64,000 bases of DNA from Ceratotherium simum simum (Eukaryota; Chordata; Mammalia; Perissodactyla; Rhinocerotidae). The stretch is taken from NCBI RefSeq assembly GCF_000283155.1, contig NW_004454156.1, positions 32,509,830 to 32,573,829 of the forward strand. Reading direction: 5' to 3'. This document shows positions 33,835 through 45,559 of the stretch, piece by piece. The notes below the pieces were generated by a model that worked only from the letters and a program-made list of their open reading frames with translations, was not told the DNA's origin and did not search any database. Position 1 is the stretch's first letter; the number at the start of each line of letters is the position of its first letter. Position numbers and translations under genes: made by a program.

Positions 33835-34384
33835 TATCTATTACAGGGCAGATATTTCCTCTCCGTATTCCCTGGCAGCTAAGGCTTGAGCACATGACCT
33901 AGGCTGAGCCAATCAAGTGTCCCCATCAAGGACTTTGCTATCTGAGAGAGCAGAGAAGACAACCAGGTCAATTGGAAGTTGTTCCTGGTGGCCATGGTAG
34001 AGCTGAAAATCTGGGGCTGCAGCAGTGGCTTTCCAGGGATGACAGTACCCACAGTGGCATCCTAACCAGACTCTTTCTGAAGCATGGCCTTGATTAGGGT
34101 TTTTTTGCCTTCTTAGCTTCCTTTAATTTATGCATTTGTTTCGCACCTGCTTTTCCATCCCTTCCATTAATTCTATGACCTATGCAATAACTTTCCCATA
34201 AAATATTTTTCTATCTGATGCTTGCAACACTCCTTGGTACAGAAATTGGTACTAGTGAGTAGGTTGTGGGCAATGGTAAACCATTAGGGAAAGGGGAATA
34301 ATCTGTAATTGTTTCTGGACTATTGGGGCTGCGAGAATCTGGAAGATTAAGGTATGTCGTAGTCTTTTAGGTTCCTGCATTCAA
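33835..34384. repeat. Degenerate retroelement-like sequence, family unresolved
   Basis: 'tccctggcagctaaggcttg' and 'aggctgagccaatcaagtgt', then 'gcttgcaacactccttgg' near the end, recall old L1M-type 3' ends. Too diverged to name. Confidence 0.35.
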
Positions 34385-35119
34385 TTCCAACATGTGGGGG
34401 TGTTGTGGGGGGGGGGTCCCCCCACACCACCAAGCAAGACTCTGACACCAGCTGGTGTCCAACAATTCAACTCAATTCTGACACTGTCTACCCAGAGACA
34501 GCATCAGATTCCACAGGTTAAGGGTTTAGTCCTATAAGACGGCCCCTCCCTTCAGAGGCTAGTTCCACTTCCAGGTTGTTACCTGTACTTCTGACCAACT
34601 GGCTGTAAATCAGAGGTTCCCATGACCTCCTCTTTCCTTGAGTTTGATTAATTTGCTAGAGCAGCTCACAGAACTCAAGAGAATTTTACTTACTAGATCA
34701 CCGGTTTATTATGAAAAGATATAATTCAGGAACGGCCAGGTGGAAGAGATGCACAGGGCAAGACATGGGAAAAGGACGTGGAGCTTCCATGCCCTCTCCA
34801 GGGTCACCACTCTCCCAGCACCTCCATGAGTTCACCCACCTGGAAGCTCTCCAGATCCCATCCTTTTGGGTATTTTTGGAGGCTTCATTACACAGGCATG
34901 AGTAGCTATATCATTGGCTATTGGCAATTGATTCACCCTCCAGCTCTTTTCCCCTCCCCGTTCTTTGGTGGGGTCCAAAAGTCACCTAATTAACGTAACA
35001 AAAGACAAATTTTTTAATCTCTCTCATCCCTAAGGAAATTCCAAGGGTTTTAGGAGCTCTGTGCCAGAAACAGGGACAAAGACCACATACATATTTCTTA
35101 TTACAAATCACAATATCAC
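34385..35119 (-). mobile_element. Endogenous retrovirus LTR (MER-type), antisense
   Basis: Reading the minus strand from 35119, it begins 'tgtgatattgtgatttgtaa' and has a polyadenylation-type 'ataataaaccgg' about 400 bp in. A pyrimidine/purine-rich 3' part follows ('agctggtgtcagagtcttgc') and it ends in a G/C homopolymer hairpin near 34397-34418. This is the layout of a mammalian ERV LTR about 730 bp long. The exact family is uncertain. No coding sequence in it. Confidence 0.7.
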
Positions 35120-36010
35120 AGGTAGCTATACAGTTAATTAAGTCAATGCATTAGAGCACCTCAAATGCAGCGCTCATTGAAGGTGCGTGTAGTCAGTGTT
35201 CTCTACCATAGAACAGTCAATAACAGGCTGTTGTTGAAATAGTCTGGGATACTTTGTTTAAATAAGAACTCCAACGGAGTCCAAAGTTTTATTTATTTAT
35301 TTATTTTAACCTCCATGCATGCAGCATAAACAGGGAAGTGCCAACAAAAGTCTTCTGGTTTGTCAAAGAAACTTCACAAGTGTTTGTAGCCTTCCTAAAA
35401 GTGAGGATGCCACTCTCTGTATTATATTCAAGCAACAAATAATTAAAATAACAAAGCCTGTTGCAGCATCTTTAGAGATGAAAGGTAGCTTACCCAGGCT
35501 GCTGAAACCATCTCAAGTCTGAGTGTTTTAAAGACTCCTTTGGTAAGAAAATATATTTGTGTCACTGAACCAGGTTCATTTCTCCTGCCACATGATTACG
35601 CCAATCACCAAGATGATGAGTTTGCAAAGAGAAAGGGTTTAATCACAAGGCAGCCAAGTGAGAAGGTGGGAGAACGAATCTCAAATCCACCTCCCCCAAA
35701 ATGGGGACTTAGCAATGTTTATGGGATAAAGGGGTGAGGTGGTCTGAAGTGGGACTAGATGATTGGAGGTAAGGAGAAGTGAGGTAATTGATGAGCTGCA
35801 CGGGTGTAATCAAGCTTCATGGCTCTTCATAGGATGAGTGTTCACAAAATGGCGGTGTTAGCATGATCCAAGGGTGGAGTTTTTAGCCTCTTGATGTCAA
35901 AAGGTCACTTATCGGACATCTGTGCAGCCCCAGTTGATGAATAGGTGGTCTTAACCAGCCTGAACTGGACAAGGAGTCGACTCTCAGTTCCTGAAAAACT
36001 CAAGCACCTG
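35120..36010. other. Unrecognised sequence between LTR-like segments
   Basis: No gene. (TTTA)n occurs at about 35290-35310. It could be internal or LTR sequence of a decayed ERV, since LTR-like segments flank it at 34385-35119 and near 38 kb. I cannot see gag, pol or env coding. Confidence 0.35.
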
Positions 36011-36202
36011 GGCCAGCCCCGGTGGCCTAGTGATTAAGTTTGGCACTCCACTTCAGCAGTCCAGGTTCAGTTCCCAGGTGCAGACCTACACCACTCGTCT
36101 GTCAGTGGCCATGCTGTGGCAGTGGCTCACATACAAAAAAAGAGGAAGATTGGCAACAGATGTTAGCTCAGGGTGAATCTTCTTCAGCAAAAAGAAAAAG
36201 AA
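36011..36202 (+). mobile_element. ERE SINE
   Basis: Sense copy: leader 'ggccagccccggtggcctag', 'tccaggttcagttcccaggt' (B-box region), 'ggccatgctgtggcagtggc', then 'agaggaagattggcaacaga' with 'gttagctcagggtgaatctt' and an A-rich end. Diverged; no clean TSD. Confidence 0.95.
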
Positions 36203-36445
36203 CCTCATGGTGACCCAGGCGTCAGAGATATTATCTATAGGGTGGCTGTTAGTAATGCATTATCTAACTACTTTTGCAAACAGACAACTAAAACTAACTG
36301 AATATAGTTAAAGCAAGTTGGCCCCCAATTTCATTTGTATGTACAGCATCATCGTGCAAAATCAAATCTGCTTTTCTACAGCCGAAGCAAAGAAGTGAAC
36401 ATTTATCTCCTTATTTTTCTTGAGATTTCTTTCATCAGAGGTTAG
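36203..36445. other. Unresolved spacer
   Basis: Contains 'gttagtaatgcattatctaa' and 'caagttggcccccaatttca', LTR-like in style but unassigned. Confidence 0.3.
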
Positions 36446-36642
36446 AATGATCTTGAAGGTACAAAGAAATTATATTAACACTTTGCCCAAATTCCAAGTA
36501 TACTTACTTCTTTTACTTTGCTCTTCTTCTCTCACAGGTATGAAGTCATGGGATTTTCCAATTAGAGAGGAGGAAACAATTTGAGATTGGCTTACCAGGA
36601 GTCTGCACTTTGTGCCTAAGCCAGGACGGTGCCACTGTGGTG
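36446..36642 (+). repeat. ~200-bp diverged direct repeat, copy A
   Basis: Aligns with 37476-37679: shared blocks 'caagtatacttact', 'cttttactttgct', 'gaagtcatgggattttccaa', 'aggaggaaacaatttga', 'gtctgcactttgtgc'. Identity is roughly 80%. Copy A has a pyrimidine tract ending 'ctctcacag|gt', copy B a disrupted equivalent. Origin unknown. Confidence 0.88.
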
Positions 36643-37475
36643 GCACTCACAGCCTGCAGCTTCAAGCTAAGCAATGAAACCATATCAGTTAGCAGTGAAG
36701 GGGGAAAAATAGGCTGAGAAGCTTAAAGCTTACAATGTGGAAAAGAAAAGGGCCAGAAAGAAAATTTTAACCATTATTGTATGAACATGTCATATTTTGT
36801 ATTTATAAGAATATGAGGAATTCATGCATTATGGGTAATAATGTAAAGAAATAGAATGACATCCTCAAATCTAAAATTTTGGCTCAAAACTCAGAAACCA
36901 GGGACTTGCAATGACTATAGTTAAATAATCTCTTATCTATTGCAGCTGAAAACCAAAAGCATGCTTTAATCTTGTAGATTGCCAAAGCAATGTCTGTTGA
37001 ATTCGCAGCATCAACAAATGTCTTTTGTATGAACTAGGTTATTATTAAGAAAATAGCAGGCCCTCAAGAGTTGGAATGGGGAATATGTGGGAGAATTTAG
37101 AGCACTGGGAACTCCTAATCCTCAGTAATTCTCCCATTGAACCCCAGGAAAAGCAGCCCTCCCTCCCCATGTTTGATGAGGCTGTTTTTCTCTTGCTTGA
37201 AGGTAACTCCCTTGCCTAAGGGCATTATCTTTGAAGAAAAAGCTAATTCTATGCATGGACTCCATACCTATAAATGTTCACATCCCATTATTCCTTGAGC
37301 TGAGAGTCCAATTAAAAACTTAAGCTTTGGTGGAAAAGGACCTGTCACAAAATAATTTTGATATGGGTTTACATGCTGGAGACTCTGAATTCAGTGTGTT
37401 AGCTCAAACAACTGAGATTAGTTCTAATCGATGGCTTGGTTGGTGGACACACATGTACGCAAACACTGGCCCCCA
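36643..37475. other. Unresolved sequence between repeat copies A and B
   Basis: No gene recognised; possibly internal sequence of the suspected ERV or a segmental duplication. Confidence 0.35.
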
Positions 37476-37679
37476 AATGGTCTTGAAGGCACAGAGAAAT
37501 TACATTAACGCTTTGCCCTGACTTCAAGTATACTTACTCCTTTTACTTTGCTGCTCTTATCTCATGCCACATCTAGGAAGTCATGGGATTTTCCAATGAC
37601 ACAGGAGGAAACAATTTGACTTTGGCAGACTGTGGGTCTGCACTTTGTGCATAAGCCAGGATTGTCCCACTGTGGTAGG
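37476..37679 (+). repeat. ~200-bp diverged direct repeat, copy B
   Basis: Second copy of 36446-36642, offset 1.03 kb. Several small insertions and deletions ('gccacatctag' replaces 'cacaggt'). Divergence indicates the duplication is old. Confidence 0.88.
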
Positions 37680-37959
37680 ATTGTCTCCAGTGGTCTTGTA
37701 GGATGGTGCAGGAGAACAGTCCTACCAAGAACAGGGCTTTGAGCAGACCATTCATAGCCCATTCTCAGTTGTATAAAGGATACTTGAACTGATATTATGT
37801 TAGTGGAGAATGGTCTTTTTTTTTTTTTTTCCTGTAGGAAAAAGGGTTATGGAGCTATTGGGTGCTCCAAGGGATAGACTTCAGGGAACTTTTATTTTTT
37901 TAATTTTATTTATATTTATTTTTTATTTTATTTTATTTACTTATTTTTTTGGCTGCCCA
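37680..37959. other. Unresolved, with T-rich microsatellite
   Basis: 37816-37831 is an oligo-T run and 37893-37951 a (TTTA/TTTTA)-type low-complexity tract. No ERE body follows it. Confidence 0.5.
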
Positions 37960-38391
37960 GGACCTGAATTCCCTTCCTACTATGGTGAAATTCTCCCTTG
38001 TAAGGGCCTTGGTAGGCTACAGCCCCACCCCCAATAAGGTAACTGATAGGAGCAGATGTTCCCTCTCTCTGGAAGCTAACACATGGCCACTTGATCAGGC
38101 TGACCAGTTAGAAGCTGCAGAATCCAAGGGAGGCAGATGCGATTGTTGAGATGTTCAATTGTTCTAATCACACTCCTTCTGAAGTGTGTCCTTGCCTGTG
38201 GTCTCATGTGGTTGGTTCTCTTGGCAACCAGCCCTCACCCTCAGGTGGGGTCCAAAGTCACCTCATTAATGTAACAAAAGACACTTTTTATTTCTCTTAT
38301 CACTTAGGAAATTCCCAGGCTTTAGCAGCTCTGTGCCAGAAACAGAACCAAGACCAAATACACATTTCTTTTTATAAATCACAATATCACG
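37960..38391 (-). mobile_element. ERV LTR fragment related to 34385-35119
   Basis: 38243-38391 matches the 5' part (minus sense) of the LTR at 34385-35119: 'ggtggggtccaaagtcacct', 'cattaatgtaacaaaagaca', 'ttaggaaattcccaggcttt', 'agctctgtgccagaaacag', 'aatcacaatatcac'. Leftwards the two diverge, because the first copy appears to have lost a segment. The 37960-38242 assignment is inference. Confidence 0.65.
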
Positions 38392-39454
38392 CTGTCCAAC
38401 CTCTCTAAATTTGTAGTGTAACTGACTCTCCCAGCCAGGGGGTCTTAAGGGAAGTTTGGAGTATCCATTGTCCACCGAAAGTTTTTGGTCAGTGGCCGTA
38501 AATGCATGCCCAGCAGGAAATAGCCTGAGGCAGTGTTTCCGAGACTGTTCCCTTATCACCCCCAGCCCAGAACACCAGCTCTTTGTTAAATATTTATTTA
38601 TGAAACAATCCTAGGCTACTCTGTGTACCCTTCCACTGAAAGTGATCCCAGGAGGCCTGATTACTCTTACTCTCTAAAGCAAAGCAACCAGTCTGCAAAC
38701 TGCTTACACACTGGTTGTGCAGTAATTCCTCCATACAGACGGTGTGCAGTGCCTACTGCCAAACCCATTCTCCCTTCATCCTTGCTGGCAAAGTCCCAGT
38801 TCCAGGGGGAAATCCTAATTTGTCTAAGTCTACCATTGAGGCACATTCCCTTTGCTCGAAATTAGTGTAGAGATACGACTTAATGCAGATCAGGCCAATG
38901 AGATGTGAAAATATGCTGCAACTTTGGGAGATAGGTGTTATTACTGACAAAAAGGGAAACACTGGAAGAGATGGCCCCTTCCTTCCTTTGGACATTCTGG
39001 GGTTTGTTTGGAATGGCAGCAGCCATCTTGTGACTATGGTTTCACCAAAGACAAAGCTAATACCATGGTACAGTTGAAAATTAGAAGAAATGTGGGTTCT
39101 TAATAATGTCACTGACGCTTGAATTCATCAACTCTGAAGCCACCTTACCTCAGGATGCTTGCAATTTGAAATCTTAAAGTTTTCTTACTGTTGAGATTTG
39201 CTGAGTCAGTGTTATCTGCTACTTGCAGCTGAATGCATCCCAACACATATTTCTCAAGAGCCGTTCACCAGGCCCCTCCATCCCCCCAAACTGAGCTGTA
39301 ACGATCAATTTCATAGTTTTTCAAACTCTACTATGTATGAAAGAGTTTCTGTTTGGTACCTCTCTGTGATCACCTGCCTAGCTCTCAAAATTACCAGTAA
39401 TATGTGGACACCCATCGTTGAAGTCCTGATGAGAGATGCAGGGGGATTAAGTCC
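38392..39454. other. Unresolved non-coding stretch
   Basis: Possibly old LTR or L1M sequence ('agccatcttgtgactatgg' near 39022). No credible gene; the 119-codon minus-strand frame 38753-39112 lacks recognisable features. Confidence 0.35.
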
Positions 39455-39545
39455 TGGAAATAATAATAGTGCCAACAACAACAACAACAAATGCACATAT
39501 ATGTTTGCTGTGTTCCAGGTACTGTTCTAGGTGCTTTATATCATG
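39455..39545 (-). mobile_element. MIR fragment with (CAA)n
   Basis: 'ctgtgttccaggtactgttc' with 'taggtgctttatatcatgtg' is an antisense MIR end, adjoining a (CAA)5-6 run at about 39472-39490. Confidence 0.7.
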
Positions 39546-40029
39546 TGTTTTGAGAAGTTTTGCTGTTAAGAAAGAGATAAATAGAGCAGTAGCTTGAAGA
39601 TCAAGGGAGGATTTCGTCAATAGTACTCATAAGATTTTCTCAGCACTAGCCCAATATCCACAAAATTTTAAAACATGTCAATTCTCAGCCCTCGGAGCAT
39701 CTATTCCAAGCAAAATTGTGTTCTAAGAGCCCAGCCCCTAGTCTGGACTCATGTTATAGTTGCCAAAGGCCGTAGCAAAGAATCAGTGGTATCTGAGGGC
39801 AAAAGTATAGACACAGAAGGGAAAATCTTCCTTGTTAAGCCTTGCTAAGATAACAATCATTCTGTTCCAGGAGAACAGAATCCAAGTCATTCTGAATTTA
39901 AACTCCATTAAGAAAAATCTCCCATCAAATGGTTAATTTTGGCACTATCGATTTGCTATATCTGGGGGAGGGGGATTGAACTATGTTCAATGCCTCTTCT
40001 CTAAGAGTGGGCAACTCAGATATGTTTGC
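39546..40029. other. Unresolved non-coding stretch
   Basis: Nothing recognised. Confidence 0.4.
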
Positions 40030-40315
40030 CTTCTTGGAAATGTCAGAAACACTTGTTGGCCCTTGATATCTCCAATTCCTCTCCCATCAGTCATTCTTCA
40101 ATCCCCCCAGTAAAGCTTCGGATGCTATTACTTCATGAAAAATGGCTCTTACTCAGGTCATCATTGGCCTCCATCTTGCTGGATCCAATTCTCAGTTTAT
40201 ATGACCTCTTAGAGGGAGGGATGGTGTCTACTGTACTTAAGTATCTTGGTGCCCAGTATAGTGTCTGGCACATAGTGGGTGCTCAATAAATATTTGTGAA
40301 TGAATGAATGAATGT
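40030..40315 (+). mobile_element. L2 LINE 3' end
   Basis: Sense L2: 'gcccagtatagtgtctggca' with 'catagtgggtgctcaataaa' and 'tatttgtgaatgaatgaatg', the textbook L2 terminus ending in tandem TGAA, preceded by a plausible L2 3' UTR. Confidence 0.9.
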
Positions 40316-43300
40316 GTTCTATGCCACATGATGTGTTGAGAGCAGAGTTCAGTCTAGAATTCAGAGTCCAGAGTTCTTGCTCTAAAAAATACCTTGATAG
40401 AGCTTTACACAATAAGACTGAAGTGTATAATTTTTACATTTTCTAAAGCACGGAACAAAAAAACACTTTTGCTTCCTTGCTTTGTAAACAACTAAATCCA
40501 GGAACACATTGAGCCTAGGAGTCACTTTCCCTTTTTGAACAATTCTTCCCCCAAAATTTCATTGCCCAGCAAGCGAGTGTGTGATGGAATGTTTTTGGAA
40601 AATTTCTTAAACAGGCATCAGTTTTGTTTCCCGTTCTGCACTCTTCCCCAAATCTCCAAATAATGCTCTGAATGAACAATTAAGCCTTGAATTTTTGACA
40701 AGGGGACAGGGAAAAAAAAATCTATTTTAAAAGTTCCGTTATCAATCACATAAACTGCCAATTAATTATTACGATGTACCAAATAGCCAAAACTGATGAG
40801 TATCTTTTGTAGAAATGGCTTCAACAGCCAAGAACTGGGCCAGAAGACCCAGCTGGGCTGCTCTGCTGCTCTAACCAAAGGCAAGCCACAATGTCCGTAT
40901 AACTTCCAAATTCACTACTTAGGCAGCAAATCGGGTTTTTTGTTTTGTTTTGGTTTTTTTGCACAAAACCTCATGAAATCTTGCATAGAAACAAAGGCAA
41001 TAGACATCACAGCTTCTTTTGAAGAGAATGGCCTCTTGCCATTGCCAGTCTTTATGGGAAAGACAAATGTTAGCTTATTCTAGAGAATGACTATGCTTAG
41101 CTATCAATCCTCTTTTTATGGAGGCACCATCCTAGTGCCCAGTTGCCAAAAAGCATTGGGAAAAGTATTTATTCAGAGCATCCAGAGGCAAAGTAGCTGG
41201 AGATGGCTTCTGAGTGTCAGTCAAGGTCGCAGTTCAGAAAGAACTTGAAGGTGAACCATGGCCATCAACAGGAAAAAGAGTGGTGGGTTGGAAGCCTGGG
41301 GCATTGGGAGCAGGTTGGACTGCAATGTACTGAGTGGGCCTGGGAAAGAGGGTCAGAACCAGGTGACACTGGGTATTCGAGGTCTAGGTTGATGAATCAG
41401 GGAGACAAGCTCTTGCAGGGCTTAATGCCAATGGCCATTTGCTCTAGAAATGTTCCTTCTTCACATCTTGGGACGTTGACCAGACGTGTTGACAAAATGC
41501 AGCCAACTCACCATCGTCCATTCAACCTTTGTAGGTTTCACTTCACTACAGAACCACCAGAGGAAGAAAATCTGCTGACTGCTCAGTTTTCACCACTTAT
41601 GCGTCCTGGTTGCCAATGGAATAAAACAAAAATTTGCATAATACATGCTGGTGACATTTTGCATTTTGGGGGTTATTTTCTTTCTGAAGGATAAATATAC
41701 CCTCAAACACATTTCAGCCAATTCTTTCGATTTCCTGTATTTTGTAAACACTATGATAGCTGTATAGCAGCCAGACCTGGATATAGCAAAGTCCGAAATT
41801 TAGGGTAGCAAAGTAGGGCATCTCAAAATCAGGCATCTTTTGAATTAATAACCTATTTTTGGTGATGATTTTTTTATGGTGACCTCTCTAAGCTAACGTC
41901 ATACTTTTTATATTAAAGCAGAGGCTTTGGGGAAAGTGAACATTCACATTTCTTGCAGACTAATACAGCCCTTGGCCTTGAAGTCCCCAAGGAACAGGAA
42001 AAACACAAGAGTCCCCATGACGATGAACCAGAAATTTGTGAGGAGTTTAAGGGTACTATATGTGGGGATGTGGCTAGGTGTGCTTGGTTACTTAGTAAAT
42101 CAGGGAAGGTGAGTGGGGTTAAGAGAGCTAAATTCATTTCATTTGGGGGGGGATGGAGCATCTCCTAGTGCTCAAGGAAGGATGAGTCCTAATACCCAAG
42201 TTCTCCAGTCTGCAGTGACCACCGCGGTACTCAGATTTCCCAACAAATGGGTGGAGTGAAGCTTTAGCAATTTTAGACACAGCAATACCCAGATATCTAA
42301 GTAGGTTGTCACTTTCTAAGAGGACCATGAGCAGGTAGTCAGCCGGGTGGGGATTTTTTGTTCTTTGAGGACAAGGATTATGTGTGATTCATCTCAGAAT
42401 CCCCAGGGAATGTTTGTGAACAGACAAATGGATGAATGGCAGGGGAGATGGTGCACAGCAGGCCACGCCCCAGTCATAGGTTGGGAATGAGATACCAGGC
42501 ATATTATTGAACAGAAGCTGGTTACAGGGGACAAAGAGTGGCTGTAGTATCTCAATACTGGGTCACTCCGTGGGATCATAGCTCAAGAATAAGACTGAAG
42601 CCCAGCTATCCAGCAGGACCAACTCATCCTATTCATATGTGCAGCAAAAGAGCTTGATGCCAAGTCCCAGACTAGAGCTCCTGGAGTGCTCCTGAGAACT
42701 GGGCTGCAGGTGGGCCTCAAGAGGGCAGAGTCCCTTCACCTGGGATGACGCGTAAGTGTCTGGTTGATGCTGGGATATATCTGCCTCTTCCTCTTTCACA
42801 ACTCCTTTTTTTGTCTCCTCTGTTTCTCTCTCCTCAGTCAAACTTTCCAATCACTAAGACTGCTCTTAGGTTTTTTTCTTTTCAAAGAACCCAAAGACCC
42901 ATAGGCTGAAGTCTTCCAGGGGCTATACCAGGCTGATATCAGAAACACATCAGCACGGCCATGCTGATAGTTAACATACTGAGATATTCTGTAGTGGTCA
43001 GTAAAAAGCTGCCATGCTGAGACCCCCAAGTGCCCCTGCCAATATCCTGGCCACCCCAGCTTCTCCCCTGGAGCCTTTGAACCTCCCATGATCCAGTAAC
43101 TAAAAGGGTAATTTCTGGCACAGCAGGATCTGGATCTGTTCTGGGGGGAGGGGGAGGCTGTGCCATGCAGGTTATTACAGGTTTTGAATATCATCCTTAG
43201 ATGTGTTCATCCCCAAGGTAAAGCTAACCGCAGGATCACCAGAGGATTGCGAGTGTGTGAAAAATTTTTTAAGTCTTAACGGGAGTGTTTGGTAAATAGA

Positions 43301-44944
43301 GGGCAGCTACCCAGTCTCTATTCTCCCTACACTCTGAATCTCCAGACCAGTCTAACAAGGAGCAAATCTGTGGACTCAGCATTGTCTGAACAGCCTCATG
43401 TACTGACCACCCCTTGGTCTTCTTTTCTTAGAGCTGCTTATCATCCAAGAACTCAAAGAAAAATAGATTTATGTCTTGGGCCAGAGTGTGTCTTGGAACA
43501 GGGACTAAATTCTGGAAGGCTGTAGGTTTCTTGTAGGGAGAAACGAACCAAACCCAGAATAGGAACTAAGATATTTTGTTTTTGTTCTTATTTTCCCTTC
43601 CTCTGGTTATAGGCTCAATTTTCACAGCATCCTGCTCACCCACCCCTGCAGGTGGACGGGTGGCTCTATCAAGGTCAATGAGATCCTCTCTCAAAGGACT
43701 GGGTGGTGCTAAAATGAATCTGATTCGGCCCCCTAGGAAGTGCTGTGTCCCTATTCTCTACATGCTCAGAGTTGCCCTGCTTCCCATCTGATTGTCCAGG
43801 TCTACCTCTGATTTGCTGAGTGACCTCATTGTCCTTCTAATAAAGCTCCCTTCCTTATTTCTGTTGCTCACATCCTGAGAATCCTGACCAAGACGCCCAG
43901 ATAGTAAGAAAACAAATCAGCAGGAAAAAGACATAAGTGTACTATCATTAAAAACCCACATAGACAATTATTTTACACTCTATGTGGATGCAGAGACTTT
44001 GAACCAATTAGTAGCTTTGTTTGTTGGATTTGAACATCAGAGATTATGGAAATAAGTGTTTCTGCCTCCAAAATACTGCCAGCTGAACATTCCTTAAATA
44101 CAGTTACACTTAAAATTAGCTTGACTTCTATGCTATGTTGCCATGGTCTTCTTGTCACTTTGGCAGAACCTTAGGGAAAGAACAAAAAGAGGGTGTTATT
44201 GAAAGACTGAACATTGATAGACGGAGCCACAATGAGCCAGCCCATGTCTGACATCCTTTAACGGAACCCTAGCTATTAAGTAATTCATTTCCTGCGGGAA
44301 CAATTTACTTCAAGCTTTTCTCTTATCCCCAGGAGAATTTGGGGGCGACAAGCACCTTCTGAGCTAACTCTAGGGGTTCAAATCAAGGGAAAAAAGTCTT
44401 GGGAACAGCAGTGGGAGAAATTAGCAAGGGTGAATAACTCAAGTTTACAAAACAGAAAGTGGAGAAACCAGCGATTTAGGATGCTGATCATTTATTTTGA
44501 CAGGTGTAGTTTATCTCTGCTCATTTATAATAATTATACATTGTGGAGACTCATTATCCTGCCCCCCTCTGTCTCAGTGCTGAGAGCAGTTAAAAGTAAA
44601 TTTGGCAAGTCTGTGGGGGGAGTGAGATAATCGGTGTTAATGACCAAATGGGAAATCTATACTTGAGCCACTTACTGTGAGTGTGGCACACGGATCTTTG
44701 AAAGGGTGCAGACAGGCTTTGAAATAACATTTCTAAACTGTAATTTTTTTCTCCCTTCAATACTTCATTGGGATTAAACTCATTCAAAGACTCACTTTCC
44801 TATCTCTTGTTACTCCCCCTCTGCTAAGAACACAGAATCTTTTGGATTCAGAGTTCAGAATGATATTGGTTTTTGGATGAGATCAATTAGATACTTTGGA
44901 AGATTCTGGGATGTTTGCTATTTTGGCCAGGGAATTTGGGGAGA
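40316..44944. other. 4.6-kb stretch, mostly unrecognised
   Basis: Very few repeats recognised. It contains a homeodomain-type 'ccaattaattattacg' near 40759, a T/G-rich run near 40940 and a G10 run near 42147. Open frames such as 41203-41694 (163 codons) and 42838-43194 (118 codons, minus) show no domain, signal peptide or splice support. This repeat-poor stretch is a candidate for conserved non-coding sequence, but only alignment could tell. Confidence 0.35.
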
Positions 44945-45022
44945 CAATATAATTTATTGGTTAATTGCATGGACTCTGGTGCCTGAGAGGTTCCAAGCTC
45001 TGCTACTTTCTAAATGTGTTAC
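44945..45022 (+). mobile_element. MIR SINE, left part (split by ERE)
   Basis: 'aatataatttattggttaat', 'tgcatggactctggtgcctg', 'gctctgctactttctaaatg' is the 5' half of a sense MIR. It resumes at 45288 on the other side of an ERE. Confidence 0.85.
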
Positions 45023-45285
45023 CGAGCCAGCACTGATGGCCTAGTGGTTAAAGTTTGGCACACTCTGCTCCGGCGGCCTGGGTTCAGTTCCCAGGCACAG
45101 AACCATACCACTCGTCTGTCGGTAGCCATGCTGTGGCAGTGGCTCACATAGAAGAACTAGAAGGACTTATAACTATATACAACTATGTACTGGGGCTTTA
45201 GGGAGGAAAAAAATAGATAGGAAGATTGGCAACAGATATTAGCTCAGAGCGACTCTTTCGCAGCAAAATAAATAAATAAATAAAT
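45023..45285 (+). mobile_element. ERE SINE inserted in MIR
   Basis: Sense copy: 'gagccagcactgatggccta', 'gggttcagttcccaggcaca', 'gccatgctgtggcagtggct', 'caactatgtactggggcttt', 'aggaagattggcaacagata', ending in an (AAAT)n-type tail at 45265-45285. Confidence 0.95.
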
Positions 45286-45287
45286 TT

Positions 45288-45435
45288 ATTTCCTATGACT
45301 TAGTTTTGCTATCTGTAACACGAGGATAATGATAGTACTTACCTTAAAGTTTTGTTAGGAGGATTTTATTAGTTAATATAAATAAAATGCTTGGAACAGT
45401 GCCTGTCTCATATTAAATACTATGTATGTATTTAT
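45288..45435 (+). mobile_element. MIR SINE, right part
   Basis: 'atgacttagttttgctatct', 'gtaacacgaggataatgata', 'aaatgcttggaacagtgcct', 'catattaaatactatgtatg' continue the MIR interrupted at 45022. Confidence 0.88.
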
Positions 45436-45449
45436 TATTATTGTTATTG

Positions 45450-45540
45450 TAAAAGGGAGGTATGACAGTATCTACCTTAGAGACAATGCTGTGAGGATAA
45501 AATGACATAATTCATATAGGACTCTCAATAAAAATTAGTT
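45450..45540 (+). mobile_element. MIR 3' fragment
   Basis: 'gacagtatctaccttagaga', 'gctgtgaggataaaatgaca', 'taggactctcaataaaaatt'. A second, shorter MIR-like 3' half directly after the split MIR. Confidence 0.65.
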
Positions 45541-45559
45541 ATTTTTAGTGTCCATTCTG

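Noticed and set aside
41203..41694. 163-codon + strand ORF
   Set aside because: No recognisable domain, signal peptide or splice context; length is not exceptional for a 64-kb window.
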